Shown piece by piece: positions 45,559 to 54,628 of a stretch of 64,000 nucleotides of DNA (positions are counted from its first letter, which is position 1; every line of letters starts with the position of its first letter). Location: assembly GCF_001855385.1 (NCBI RefSeq), contig NZ_MKIE01000005.1:1-64000 (forward strand), in the 5' to 3' direction. Origin of the DNA: Andreesenia angusta. GTDB lineage: Bacteria; Bacillota; Clostridia; Tissierellales; Gottschalkiaceae. Both the position numbers and the translations under genes were made by a program. Under the pieces are notes generated by a model. That model was not told where the DNA came from and did no database searches. It saw only the letters and a list, made by a program, of their open reading frames with translations.

Positions 45559-46035
45559 TTAGCTGTCAAATTTAATATAATAAAGGGTGTTGGTATCCAA
45601 GTCTATTACTCCCAAGCTGTAATTCCCCGTATGCTCGTAGTATACGTTTGGCTCAGTATCCAGCTCGTTATTTAGTCGATATCTATCCAAGAAAGTCCAA
45701 TATCCATTGTCTACTTTAGGTATAAGCGCTTCCTCGAACTCGTTGCCATATACCCTTCTCTGAATTTCCAAAGGCATAGGTGTTTTCATCCAATCTCTCT
45801 CTGATTTCTCCACTATATCACGTATATGACTGTCTTCTAACTTTGCCTCAGCTATAGTTGCACCATCACCTAGAAATCCTCCGTGAGTGTCTTCATATTC
45901 AAATTGCAAAGTTATTGGAATATCAGAATCTAAGTCTCTAGATATCTTCCTGTTTATTGAGTTGTAGTAAATGATATAGCCGACAATTAGAGAAAATATC
46001 AGTAGTACAGCTATAGTGATATGCCTTTTTTTCAT
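45559..46035 (-). CDS. Single-pass exported protein, unknown
   Basis: 158 residues: a basic N-terminus, one membrane segment (about 7-25) and a soluble extracytoplasmic domain with many Tyr and acidic residues. I recognise no family. The start ATG 46035 follows AGGAGG. It ends a run of four small minus-strand genes for envelope proteins, none with an identifiable function; the 12-base gap to the next gene upstream suggests co-transcription. Confidence 0.6.
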   Translation of the reverse strand: MKKRHITIAVLLIFSLIVGYIIYYNSINRKISRDLDSDIPITLQFEYEDTHGGFLGDGATIAEAKLEDSHIRDIVEKSERDWMKTPMPLEIQRRVYGNEFEEALIPKVDNGYWTFLDRYRLNNELDTEPNVYYEHTGNYSLGVIDLDTNTLYYIKFDS

Positions 46036-46047
46036 GTTTAATACCTC

Positions 46048-46449
46048 CTAGACCCTACTTTCTTGCTTGTCCGCTTTATAAAAACTGGTAACAACTACAT
46101 ATCCAAGTATCAATTGAAACACCCCGGAGTTGGCGAAAATAGCTGAGGTTGAGATTCCTATAAAAGTAGATTTTCCGAAGAATATAAATGGAGAAAACCC
46201 AATTATTAGTGAAGGGAGTCCCACTGAAACTAATTTAGGAATATTCACTTTCCAAGGACTTTTCTTTTTTAACTCAGAAATAAAGTCCTCAATCCCTAGC
46301 AGTACTCCCAGTATTACATTTATAATCATCGCCCCTAAGTTCCACAACCCAATAAAAGTCATTCCCGCAAGTACGGTGAAGTATTGGCGGCTAAAAGCCA
46401 TTGTGCAAATAACAAGAGTATATAAAATGTATCTTGTCCACGTTCTCAT
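46048..46449 (-). CDS. Small membrane protein, unknown
   Basis: 133 residues with about four hydrophobic segments and a charged loop in the middle (EDFISELKKKSPWKVN). No family is recognised. It starts behind GGGAGG and is 12 bases upstream of the single-pass protein gene, so the two are probably a unit. Confidence 0.6.
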   Translation of the reverse strand: MRTWTRYILYTLVICTMAFSRQYFTVLAGMTFIGLWNLGAMIINVILGVLLGIEDFISELKKKSPWKVNIPKLVSVGLPSLIIGFSPFIFFGKSTFIGISTSAIFANSGVFQLILGYVVVTSFYKADKQESRV

Positions 46450-46595
46450 TTTTAAAACCTCCCTAGACGCCTATTATAGTTAAGAGTTTTTTCTTATATA
46501 GATTTTTAACGCCTTTATAATAAGATAAACAATGTACAATGAGCATGTTGGTCACAGATTTCCCCTCCTCTTTCTTGACATGTATTTCAGTAATA

Positions 46596-46895
46596 TTATT
46601 GGCGAATGAAAGTCATGATAAGCGGAATAGAGAGTATGACTATAACACTTGTAAAAATCATTATTTTTATAAATTTAGTATTATGAGTCAAAACACTCAG
46701 TGCTATACTTGAAGCACTGGCCATAAGCATAACTAAAACAAATGTTCCATTGCTTTGGAATAATATATTTCTAGCTAAAAAAACACCTACTGCAATTATC
46801 AGACTTAAAATTGAGCCTAGCTTAAACCAAGATTTCATAGTAACTTTCTCAACCCCTTTAAATATTAAATCGAAAATCACTCCTAATGGATTCAA
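46596..46895 (-). CDS. Small membrane protein, unknown
   Basis: 99 residues with an amphipathic start and three hydrophobic segments. The start is TTG 46895, behind GGGAGG. It follows the next upstream small membrane protein by 13 bases. No family is recognised. Confidence 0.55.
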   Translation of the reverse strand: MNPLGVIFDLIFKGVEKVTMKSWFKLGSILSLIIAVGVFLARNILFQSNGTFVLVMLMASASSIALSVLTHNTKFIKIMIFTSVIVILSIPLIMTFIRQ

Positions 46896-46908
46896 GCTAC
46901 CTCCCCCC

Positions 46909-47301
46909 TCAATGCTTCATTTTTTGATACAGCGCTTTTGTTATCATAAAATGAGGTATCGCGACAATAAAAGATAGCGATGAAACTGCTAGCTTTATTC
47001 CCAAACTAAACTCCATAAAACTTAGTGAAAATAAAAATGTCATTATCATAAACGCAATTTGTATGATTAGACTTTGTCTATAGCTTACACTTACCACATT
47101 GCCTAATATAACGGTCAGCAAGTGTAGCAGTATTGATGAAAATATGAAAAGCGAAGGTAGAAATATCACAAGTGTGATATCTGTAAATAGTGGAAATTCA
47201 TTGTTTTCATAGTCGGGATAGAGAGCTCTCAGTAAAAAAACGCAAGCAATAGTTGAGACCATGACCCATAACAAGTATAATTTAGTGTGTATTTTTTCCA
47301 T
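46909..47301 (-). CDS. Small membrane protein, unknown
   Basis: 130 residues with four hydrophobic segments; positively charged C-terminus (KALYQKMKH). It has an AAGGGG ribosome site. It is the first of four small membrane-protein genes on this strand. No family is recognised. Confidence 0.58.
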   Translation of the reverse strand: MEKIHTKLYLLWVMVSTIACVFLLRALYPDYENNEFPLFTDITLVIFLPSLFIFSSILLHLLTVILGNVVSVSYRQSLIIQIAFMIMTFLFSLSFMEFSLGIKLAVSSLSFIVAIPHFMITKALYQKMKH

Positions 47302-47514
47302 TTAGTAATCCCCTTAAAATTCTATCTATCAATCTCACTATACCCAATTCACAGTAAAAAAAACCAAACATATCCACAATCAACATCTCAAAACTAAGTA
47401 CTCTGATATTACTTCTATTCCAGGCACTTCTACATCTAGCTACTGAATCCGATTCCCTGGATTTTTAGTTTTTAAGCGTATGCTCTCTTTTTTTCCTTTA
47501 TTATAAAAATCTTT

Positions 47515-47551
47515 CTAAATTCATATGAAATTCATACGTCCAGGGTATAAT
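47515..47551 (+). promoter_or_regulatory. Promoter with 11-base-spaced repeats, likely response-regulator target
   Basis: TTCTAAA, TTCATAT and TTCATAC follow each other at about 8- and 11-base steps just before a perfect TATAAT (47546-47551), with no good -35. Activators of the OmpR class bind direct repeats at this spacing, and one is encoded 1.1 kb downstream. Confidence 0.5.
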
Positions 47552-47590
47552 TGAGTTAGAAGTAAAATAATATATCCGGGGGGAATTAAT

Positions 47591-48604
47591 ATGCTAAATA
47601 GAAAGTTCAAAAAAGTTGTAGGAAGTGCAATTTTGGGATCAGTTGTGCTTTCAAGTACAGTTGGGTTTGCAGAAGCTCTAGCTGTGGATGGGGTGCTATC
47701 AACTCAAGCCATAGAAGAAGGCTCTACAGATATCTATATCGATGAGGTGCTAGATCCAGTTATGAGTCAGCTTATATCCGAGATAAAAGACCTTTCACAG
47801 AAAAAGAAAGCTGAAATCATGCTGAGAAGCATAGAGAATATGAATTCAAAGATCTATGACAAGCATGAGGAAATGGAAAAAATCATGTATAACGAAGATG
47901 TACAGTTCAGACAGCTTCTAGACAGCCTTGGCGTGAGTGAGGGCATAACCCAAGACAAGAAAGATGAACTAAGCAACCTCTTCAATCAAGCTTTAAAGGC
48001 AGAAGAATCCGGTGACTATGACAAGTCTGGAGAGATTTGGGATAGGATATACACTGAATATACGGATTCAGACAAGCAAAAAGACTACGAGTTCGAAGAG
48101 CTTATACAAAATCTAGGCCTAGGAAAGGCTATAACAGATGAGCAGAGGTCAGAGCTTAGAAAGCTATTCGACGAAATTACCTTGGCCGAAAAAGCAGAGA
48201 ATTACGAAAAGGCTGACGAGATATGGAACCAAATATACGAAAACTATCAAGACTATGAAAACTACGAATGGAATGATGACTGGCAATACAGATACTTAAA
48301 CGAGAGTGACAAGGCTAAAGTAAAGAAAATATCTGCTGAGATAGATAGTATATATGAGGAAATATCTAAACTATACGAAGACCTTTATAGCGTCATAGAC
48401 ATTGAAGAATATCAGTTCAGATCTTATCTGGACTATACAGGGCTTGCGGACACTATAACGGAAGAGCAAAAAGCTGATATCAGATCTCTATTAAAAGAAC
48501 TGAACAGCGCATACGAGAATGAAGACTTTGAAAAAGCCCAGCAAATCGAGGATAAGCTGAGCACATTCTATGAGTCGGAGAGTTATGAAATAGAAGCTAG
48601 ATAG
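47591..48604 (+). CDS. Secreted coiled/helical protein with three repeats
   Basis: 337 residues with a signal peptide (cut near VGFAEA). After a helical region come three related repeats of about 53 residues, starting near 106, 168 and 276, each built as FxxxLxxxG, then IT-E/D-xxK/R, then an acidic helix with EKAxEIW-like ends. They look like short helical hairpins for protein binding. No known family. A terminator and 95 bases separate it from a two-component system, so it may be that system's extracytoplasmic partner or its target. Confidence 0.7.
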   Translation: MLNRKFKKVVGSAILGSVVLSSTVGFAEALAVDGVLSTQAIEEGSTDIYIDEVLDPVMSQLISEIKDLSQKKKAEIMLRSIENMNSKIYDKHEEMEKIMYNEDVQFRQLLDSLGVSEGITQDKKDELSNLFNQALKAEESGDYDKSGEIWDRIYTEYTDSDKQKDYEFEELIQNLGLGKAITDEQRSELRKLFDEITLAEKAENYEKADEIWNQIYENYQDYENYEWNDDWQYRYLNESDKAKVKKISAEIDSIYEEISKLYEDLYSVIDIEEYQFRSYLDYTGLADTITEEQKADIRSLLKELNSAYENEDFEKAQQIEDKLSTFYESESYEIEAR

Positions 48605-48611
48605 GTCAAAG

Positions 48612-48643
48612 TTGCAGCTCTAAACTACAGGGCTGCTTTTCTT
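48612..48643 (+). terminator. Terminator after the repeat protein
   Basis: GCAGCTC and GGGCTGC pair (one wobble) around a loop, followed by TTTTCTTTTT. Confidence 0.75.
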
Positions 48644-48699
48644 TTTACCAGCATAATTATGATATTATAGTTATAGTATCAAAAAGAAGAGGTGATAAT

Positions 48700-49380
48700 A
48701 TGGGAAAGAGGATAATGATTGCAGAAGATGAGGACAGAATAAGAGAGATAGTTGCAGAGTATCTAGAAGATGATGGTCACGAAGTTGTTCAGGCCGAAAA
48801 CGGTAGAGAGGCAATTGTACTTTTTGATAAGTACAGTATCGACCTTGCAATAATCGATATAATGATGCCAGAAATTGACGGCTGGAGCGTTTGTAAGAAG
48901 CTTAGGAACTGTTCAGACGTACCTATTATAATAATAACCGCTAGATCCGACGACGATGACAAGCTAATGGGATTCGAACTTGGAGCGGACGACTATGTCA
49001 CAAAACCATTCAGCCCTAAAGTACTGAATGCAAGAGTGAAAAGCTTGTTGAAAAGAGCAAATGGTACAGTCGGTGCAAATCCCGACATTTTGAAACTAGG
49101 TGATCTAGTCGTAGAAAGAAGATCATATACCGCTAAGCTGAGAGGAGAAAACTTGAACCTAACAACAAGAGAGTATGAAGTATTAAAGCAGCTAATGGAA
49201 AATCAAGGGAGCGTGCTGACGAGAGACTATCTTCTCGATACTATATGGGGTGAAGACTACTTCGGAGATGGTAGAATTGTAGACGCACATATAAAAAAGA
49301 TTCGAAAAAAGCTGAAAGACTATTCTCCGAATATCAAGACCGTACTGAGAGTCGGTTATAAGTTAGAGCTAGATATATGA
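48700..49380 (+). CDS. Response regulator, OmpR/PhoB family
   Basis: 226 residues. Acidic pocket at E9/D10/E11/D12, phospho-acceptor D53 in IIDIMMPE and Lys in VTKPFSP; winged-helix effector with RIVDAHIKKIRKKLK. The ATG is behind AGAGGTG, and the gene overlaps the kinase gene by four bases (ATGA). It is likely to act on the repeat-protein promoter upstream and on its own. Confidence 0.94.
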   Translation: MGKRIMIAEDEDRIREIVAEYLEDDGHEVVQAENGREAIVLFDKYSIDLAIIDIMMPEIDGWSVCKKLRNCSDVPIIIITARSDDDDKLMGFELGADDYVTKPFSPKVLNARVKSLLKRANGTVGANPDILKLGDLVVERRSYTAKLRGENLNLTTREYEVLKQLMENQGSVLTRDYLLDTIWGEDYFGDGRIVDAHIKKIRKKLKDYSPNIKTVLRVGYKLELDI

Positions 49381-51119
49381 GATATTTTGGAATAAAGGGC
49401 AAACTTTTCACTGTGATACTTATAACCTTCACACTGCTTATAGGTATAATACTTGTAGGCTCTGCATACTATTTTGAGCCATATTATAGGAGTAAGAAAA
49501 TAAAGAACCTAAAGGAGCAGATGGTCGTATTCAAAGATCAAAACCTTGGATCTAAAATCTATGATAAGGAACTGCTTTTAGATCGAATGAAGGCTTTTTC
49601 GGACCAGAACAGCAGCCCTCTTATAGTTGAAACGCCTGACAATGAGCTCTTATATCCAACTGATAATTTCATAGCAACATTGGATAGTGATGGGCAAAGT
49701 CTATTGGTAGATCTCTACTACCCCATAGTCGACATGCTAGATAAAGGTGTTAAGTTGAATACAGGACTTGACATAGGGTTCCGTGGATTTTGGGAAAACG
49801 ATAAGTTTATAGCAATATACCTGAGTGAATTGGATGGAAAGAAGCTGGAGTCTGACGAAGAGATTGATCAGCTCGAGGAATGGCAAGACCTAGAGACGGT
49901 TAGAGGTAAGATAGTCTCTTATGATATGCCTAAGTATGATTCTGGATACATATACAGGCAGGAGACTCTCCTCTACTTGATAGATAAATATGAAAAAAAT
50001 TCTAAAAAAGTAATTCTATACACAGACAACGCGACAGGAATAGACAATTATCTGGTCAAAATAAGTCATGGAAAATTTACTGTTTACTCTATTTTCACAA
50101 CCCAGCCTATAAACGAGCTCTTGTCTTTCATGCCAGAGTTCATGAAATATGTGATTATAGTGGCTGTATTTCTCAACTTTATAATATCTCTTGTAATAAC
50201 TAAGTTGATAGTCAGACCGATACTGGAAATACGGAATACTTCTTCTAAAATGGCTAATCTAGACTTTTCTGAACGCATACTGATAAAATCTAAAGATGAG
50301 ATTGGAATGCTTTCGGAAGACTTCAACCTCATGGCCGACAGACTTGAGTCTACAATCCAGGAAATAGAGTACAGCAACAGAATGCTTTTAAACGAGCTTG
50401 AAAAAGAGAAGCAGCTTGAGCAAGCCAGAAAGAACTTTGTAGCAGATGCATCCCACGAACTAAGGACACCACTTAGTATAATTCAGGCATATGGGGAGAG
50501 AATAGTTGATAAATATCATTTCGACGACAAGTTTGACAAGTATATGGCTGTTATTCTTGAGGAGCAGCGCAAGATGAATAAGCTGATAGATGATTTGCTT
50601 GAGCTTTCAAAGTTGGAATCTTTGACTTACAAGATGAGTCTGGATCAATACGACATAAACGAGGACATATTGGAAGTCATTGACAGACTCTTTGCGATCT
50701 TTGAAGATAAAAATTTGAAGTTGCACTGCAACTTAGCTGATAAAGGCACTATAACTGCGGACAGGGAGAAAATGAGCCAGGTTCTGATGAATGTAATATC
50801 AAATGCTTTTAAATATACTCCTGACAGCCAAAACATATGGATTGAAACTGTGAACTGTGGTGAATTGCTCAAAGTTTCAATTTCCAATGAAGTCGAAAAC
50901 ATCGACTCAATAGACTTGGAGAAGCTATATGACAGATTCTATAAATCAGATAAGTCTAGAAGTAGAAAAATGGGTGGAACAGGACTTGGTCTTGCAATCA
51001 CTAGAATGATTCTCAATCTGCACGAGATGGAATTTGGATTTAGGAAGTCTGAAAATAGAATTGAGTTCTATTTTGTTTATGCTTTCTTTGACACTCAAAC
51101 AGTAGCTCCTCTTGTTTAA
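49377..51119 (+). CDS. Sensor histidine kinase with extracytoplasmic sensor domain
   Basis: 580 residues: membrane segment near 10-32, a sensor domain of about 220 residues rich in Asp and Tyr, a second membrane segment near 260-280, HAMP, HisKA with SHELRTPLSIIQAYGE (His360) and HATPase with MGGTGLGLAITRMI. The large sensor domain contrasts with the kinase at 16639. It has no recognised ligand fold; the upstream secreted repeat protein is a candidate partner. Confidence 0.92.
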   Translation: MRYFGIKGKLFTVILITFTLLIGIILVGSAYYFEPYYRSKKIKNLKEQMVVFKDQNLGSKIYDKELLLDRMKAFSDQNSSPLIVETPDNELLYPTDNFIATLDSDGQSLLVDLYYPIVDMLDKGVKLNTGLDIGFRGFWENDKFIAIYLSELDGKKLESDEEIDQLEEWQDLETVRGKIVSYDMPKYDSGYIYRQETLLYLIDKYEKNSKKVILYTDNATGIDNYLVKISHGKFTVYSIFTTQPINELLSFMPEFMKYVIIVAVFLNFIISLVITKLIVRPILEIRNTSSKMANLDFSERILIKSKDEIGMLSEDFNLMADRLESTIQEIEYSNRMLLNELEKEKQLEQARKNFVADASHELRTPLSIIQAYGERIVDKYHFDDKFDKYMAVILEEQRKMNKLIDDLLELSKLESLTYKMSLDQYDINEDILEVIDRLFAIFEDKNLKLHCNLADKGTITADREKMSQVLMNVISNAFKYTPDSQNIWIETVNCGELLKVSISNEVENIDSIDLEKLYDRFYKSDKSRSRKMGGTGLGLAITRMILNLHEMEFGFRKSENRIEFYFVYAFFDTQTVAPLV

Positions 51120-51126
51120 GCAAAGT

Positions 51127-52056
51127 CTATTGTCTTTGAGCAAGACTTTCTATGAAAGTTTTACCTTCCCTATAAATAGTATCTGCCTCAAATTGATGAA
51201 CATAATGTCCTGCTTCCAAATATATAAGTCTGCATTTAACAAGTTCGGAAAATTCGCTTATCTCTTCTCTGCTTTCTTCGTCACTAGATACAAAGTTTAG
51301 AATTGGAACTTCTTTTATCATATTGTATTCAATTCGGTCAAAGTTTTTCAACATAGCTGAAGTTTCATTTCTCATGTCTATATTGAATGCGTTTCTATTT
51401 GTCAAATATCTGGCCTGATCCATTTCCAAAGGTGTCAAACCTATGTATTCAACTGGATAGATAAATGGAACACGTTGTAATCCTATAAGTCGTGCCATCT
51501 TCATGACAGAATTCGCAATTGGAAGGACTCTTATATTGTCTGCTGCCTCTGGCACAGACATGTCCAGTCCAATAATTCCCTTGACCTCATCAGGATATTT
51601 TTGTGCCCAATACAATGACTCTATGCCTGACATAGAATGTGGGACTAGAATATAAGGAGCTTCTTCACCAGCTAGTGAAAGCGCCTTTCGTGTTTCTTCT
51701 AGCACCTTATCTAAGTCTCGTGACAATCCGCTTGTTTCTGAATAGCCGTAGCCAGATCGTTCCACTACTGCCGTTCTGTAGTCAATTGAAAATTTAGAGT
51801 ATATAGCTTTGAAGTCATAAATAGGTGCAGCAGTTCCTGATCCCGATAAAAATACTAGCGTTGGCTTGCCTCTTTTCCCTTCAGAGTAAACATGCATATC
51901 GTGTCCATTCACAACAACCATTTTGCCTAAAGGCTCAATCCTAATCGATTCAACTTTCAGCATAATATTATGATATATGGCCTGCCCCACAATTAAAATT
52001 ATTATAGCGTAAAGCAAGCGTCTACTAATCTTCCTGTTATCTCTACTCTTTTGCAT
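51127..52056 (-). CDS. Alpha/beta hydrolase, membrane-anchored
   Basis: 309 residues. A single N-terminal membrane anchor (about 11-29) precedes an alpha/beta-hydrolase fold with the oxyanion-loop stretch LVFLSGSGTAAPIYD, the nucleophile elbow in PHSMSGIES and a late GHYVHQFE with the catalytic His. It probably hydrolyses an ester or amide at the outer face of the membrane. It is convergent with the kinase gene, with seven bases between the stops. Confidence 0.87.
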   Translation of the reverse strand: MQKSRDNRKISRRLLYAIIILIVGQAIYHNIMLKVESIRIEPLGKMVVVNGHDMHVYSEGKRGKPTLVFLSGSGTAAPIYDFKAIYSKFSIDYRTAVVERSGYGYSETSGLSRDLDKVLEETRKALSLAGEEAPYILVPHSMSGIESLYWAQKYPDEVKGIIGLDMSVPEAADNIRVLPIANSVMKMARLIGLQRVPFIYPVEYIGLTPLEMDQARYLTNRNAFNIDMRNETSAMLKNFDRIEYNMIKEVPILNFVSSDEESREEISEFSELVKCRLIYLEAGHYVHQFEADTIYREGKTFIESLAQRQ

Positions 52057-52085
52057 TGACTCCCCCCTGTATAGGACAAGTATCT

Positions 52086-52643
52086 CTAAAAACCACTGCC
52101 TGGCAGCTCCAAGAATTTGAGCTCTTCTTCAGTGGACTTACGGTTTAAAGCCTCGTTCCTATGAGGATATCTGCCGAATCTGTCCAGTATTTCCTTGTGA
52201 CGGTATTCATAGTCTAGTGTTTCCCTGTCGGCATATTTTTCAAACAAAGTAACTGCCTGTTCATGTATTTTGGATGACTCGGAATGCATAAACGGCATAA
52301 GTATAAATTTCCTTGATTCCTCCGACAGTTCAGGAAATCCTGGATGGACTATAGCCTCCTGAGACAGCACCAATGCCATAGTGTCCTGAGTAAATGCACC
52401 TGCTTTTCCTCTGCATAGGTTCCTAGAGAACTGATCTAGTACTATTATTTCCGCCAACCTACCTTCAAGGCTCTCTCTCCAGCTTGAAAGAAGCCCCTGG
52501 CATCCTCTTTTCCATATCTCATAGAAATTGTCGTATATCTGCCTGTCGAAATCTTCACTTTTTTTGAACCAGTAAGGACGGTTATCTGGATCAAACCAGA
52601 AGTCCAGCACCATTTTCCATTCTTCGTTTTTTAATCTACTCAT
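52086..52643 (-). CDS. DUF924 family protein
   Basis: 185 residues, helical. The family pattern is complete: VLDFWFDPDNRPYWFKK at the start, LDQFSRNLCRGKAGAFTQD and FILMPFMHSESSKIHEQA, with a late RFGRYPHRNEAL. The fold is TPR-like and the function unknown. It follows a divergent promoter region and precedes the alpha/beta hydrolase by 29 bases, possibly one transcript. Confidence 0.9.
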   Translation of the reverse strand: MSRLKNEEWKMVLDFWFDPDNRPYWFKKSEDFDRQIYDNFYEIWKRGCQGLLSSWRESLEGRLAEIIVLDQFSRNLCRGKAGAFTQDTMALVLSQEAIVHPGFPELSEESRKFILMPFMHSESSKIHEQAVTLFEKYADRETLDYEYRHKEILDRFGRYPHRNEALNRKSTEEELKFLELPGSGF

Positions 52644-52740
52644 AAGAAATGCACCCCTTTCTAGTATCTTTAATTGTTATTATACCCCAATCTCCATATA
52701 AGACACTTTTATAGTCCCATATGGTCTGCAAGTTTTGAAA

Positions 52741-52790
52741 ATTAAAGGCCTGATCCCTTCGAACTATTAGTCGAGAAATCAAGCCTTGTT
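52741..52790. terminator. Terminator after the OsmC gene
   Basis: AAGGCCTGAT and ATCAAGCCTT pair (wobbles allowed) around a loop that holds its own TTCGA/TCGA stem; T-rich on both sides. Confidence 0.65.
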
Positions 52791-52827
52791 TTAAATTCTG
52801 TATAGTATTTTAAACTTAAGAGTAATT

Positions 52828-53274
52828 TTAGCCTTCTATAACAATTTCAGAAGATATTGACGCCGAATTCTTTATAGTATCTCCGACAGGGCAAGTTTCT
52901 TCTACAAACTTTACAAATTCCTCTATTTCTGCTCTTGAGTTTTTGGCTTTGACATGAGATTTACATCTTATTGCTTGAATTCCAGGCTTCACTGTCTTAT
53001 CTCCTTGGAATCCACGAACATCTAAATCCCCTTCAACTTCAACCCAGTACTCTTCTAGTTCTATTCCTTTTGCCTTTGCATAGCAAGATGCTACAATAGC
53101 TTGACATGCACCTAGCGCGCACAGCGTTGCTGCTATTGGATTCATTCCTGTATCTGATCCACCTAATTCCTTAGGCTCGTCTAGCACAAACCTGTGGTCT
53201 CCTGATTGGCACTCTACAGCCATACCTTCCATTAATTTCGCTGTTCCCCTGAATACAGTTAATGACATAGTCAT
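52828..53274 (-). CDS. OsmC family thiol peroxidase-like protein
   Basis: 148 residues. Both redox Cys are present: LCALGACQAIVASC and VEETCPVGDTI. OsmC/Ohr proteins reduce organic hydroperoxides with electrons from lipoylated or other thiols. It belongs to the YhfA-like branch by pattern. The start ATG 53274 follows GGAGG. It is a single unit. Confidence 0.92.
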   Translation of the reverse strand: MTMSLTVFRGTAKLMEGMAVECQSGDHRFVLDEPKELGGSDTGMNPIAATLCALGACQAIVASCYAKAKGIELEEYWVEVEGDLDVRGFQGDKTVKPGIQAIRCKSHVKAKNSRAEIEEFVKFVEETCPVGDTIKNSASISSEIVIEG

Positions 53275-53466
53275 TCCTCCTTTTTGAATGTAGGGACATT
53301 ATATATAGCCTTTTTACAATCCCTACTATAGTCATAGTATCAGAAAGCTCAGTTTATTTAAATCATATTTTTTTAATTTCATCTCACCGAATCACAACTT
53401 TTGCTCTAATGTCTTCCAAGATACAGAGTATCTAGAGTTTGAACCTTAAGATTATCCCTCTTTTTT

Positions 53467-54291
53467 CTATCCAAGCGCCACGTCTAGAATCATCATCACT
53501 GTAAATCCGAACAGACATCCCAGAGTGGCGATGTCCGTCTTAGATCCACCCTCTTCTCTCTGTGCCTCTGGAATAAGTTCTTCCACCACTACGTATATCA
53601 TAGCTCCTGCCGCAAACGCCAGCGCATAAGGCAGTATATGCTGCATCTTTATGACCGCATAGGCACCTACAACGCCGGATATAGGCTCTACAATCCCCGA
53701 AGCCTGCCCATATAGAAAGGCTTTTTTTCTGCTGAATCCCTCTCGTCTAAGAGGAATAGAGACTGCAGCTCCCTCCGGGAAGTTCTGAAGCCCTATTCCT
53801 ATTGCGAGCGCCACAGCCCCAGCGAGTGAGGCGCCTGTTCCTAGGTCTGAGGCTACTGCTCCGAAAGCCACCCCTACTGCCAGACCCTCCGGTATGTTGT
53901 GAAGAGTTATGGCCAACACTAGCAGTATGCTTCTCTGCCAGTTTGTCTTTATTCCTTCGGCCTTGTTTGTATCAAGTCCCATATGCAGGTGGGGAAGCAA
54001 CTTGTCTACTGCGTAGAGAAATCCTCCCCCTGACAAAAAACCTATCGCCGCTGTAATATATGCAACCTGTCCTAGCTCTTCTGCCATCTCTATACCCGGT
54101 GCAAGCAGCGACCAGAAACTTGCAGCTATCATTACTCCAGCCGCAAATCCTAGCATTCCATTGAGAACTTTCTTGTTTATAGTTTTAAAGAAGAAAACGA
54201 GCGAAGCTCCAAGCGCAGTGACTCCCCAGGTGAACATAGTTGCAAGCAACGCCTGCTGAACGTGGCTGAATCGTCCTATCCATTCAATCAT
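53467..54291 (-). CDS. ZIP family metal transporter (ZupT/GufA type)
   Basis: 274 residues and eight membrane segments. The metal path is visible as [14 protein letters not shown] in TM4 and [17 protein letters not shown] in TM5, as in GufA/ZupT proteins. The Asn/Gln-for-His change in TM5 (QNFPEG) is typical of the GufA branch. It imports zinc or another divalent metal. The start follows GGAGG; it lies 13 bases after a small unknown gene, so they are probably one unit. Confidence 0.92.
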   Translation of the reverse strand: MIEWIGRFSHVQQALLATMFTWGVTALGASLVFFFKTINKKVLNGMLGFAAGVMIAASFWSLLAPGIEMAEELGQVAYITAAIGFLSGGGFLYAVDKLLPHLHMGLDTNKAEGIKTNWQRSILLVLAITLHNIPEGLAVGVAFGAVASDLGTGASLAGAVALAIGIGLQNFPEGAAVSIPLRREGFSRKKAFLYGQASGIVEPISGVVGAYAVIKMQHILPYALAFAAGAMIYVVVEELIPEAQREEGGSKTDIATLGCLFGFTVMMILDVALG

Positions 54292-54303
54292 TTGTATTCC
54301 TCC

Positions 54304-54603
54304 TTAAAACATCTCTATAAGTCCTCGGCTACCATCGTACCAGTACTGCTTCAAGTCTTCGTACATCCCCTCGAGATACCTATCATCTGATGCCGCGCTT
54401 TTTCCCACATAGCCCTCTCCTGCCTCGAATGTCTCAAATCTGAACCTGAGACCATCTGTATCTCTATCGCCTACGATTGTAGATATGTAGATTTCGCCCT
54501 CTTCAGTAACCCTTATCTGATTGTCCACACTGTCGTCAGCACTTGCGATAAGGTCCTTGAACTCCTCCGGTGTAAGTGTCTTGATATTGTATTTTTTTTG
54601 CAT
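54304..54603 (-). CDS. Small acidic soluble protein, unknown
   Basis: 99 residues with many Asp and Glu and no membrane segment. It has no Cys or His pair for metal binding. I do not recognise it. It lies between the M20 peptidase and the ZIP transporter with a GGAGG site and short gaps, so it is probably co-transcribed with them. Confidence 0.6.
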   Translation of the reverse strand: MQKKYNIKTLTPEEFKDLIASADDSVDNQIRVTEEGEIYISTIVGDRDTDGLRFRFETFEAGEGYVGKSAASDDRYLEGMYEDLKQYWYDGSRGLIEMF

Positions 54604-54628
54604 TGTAATTCCTCCTTTAAATTTCTTG

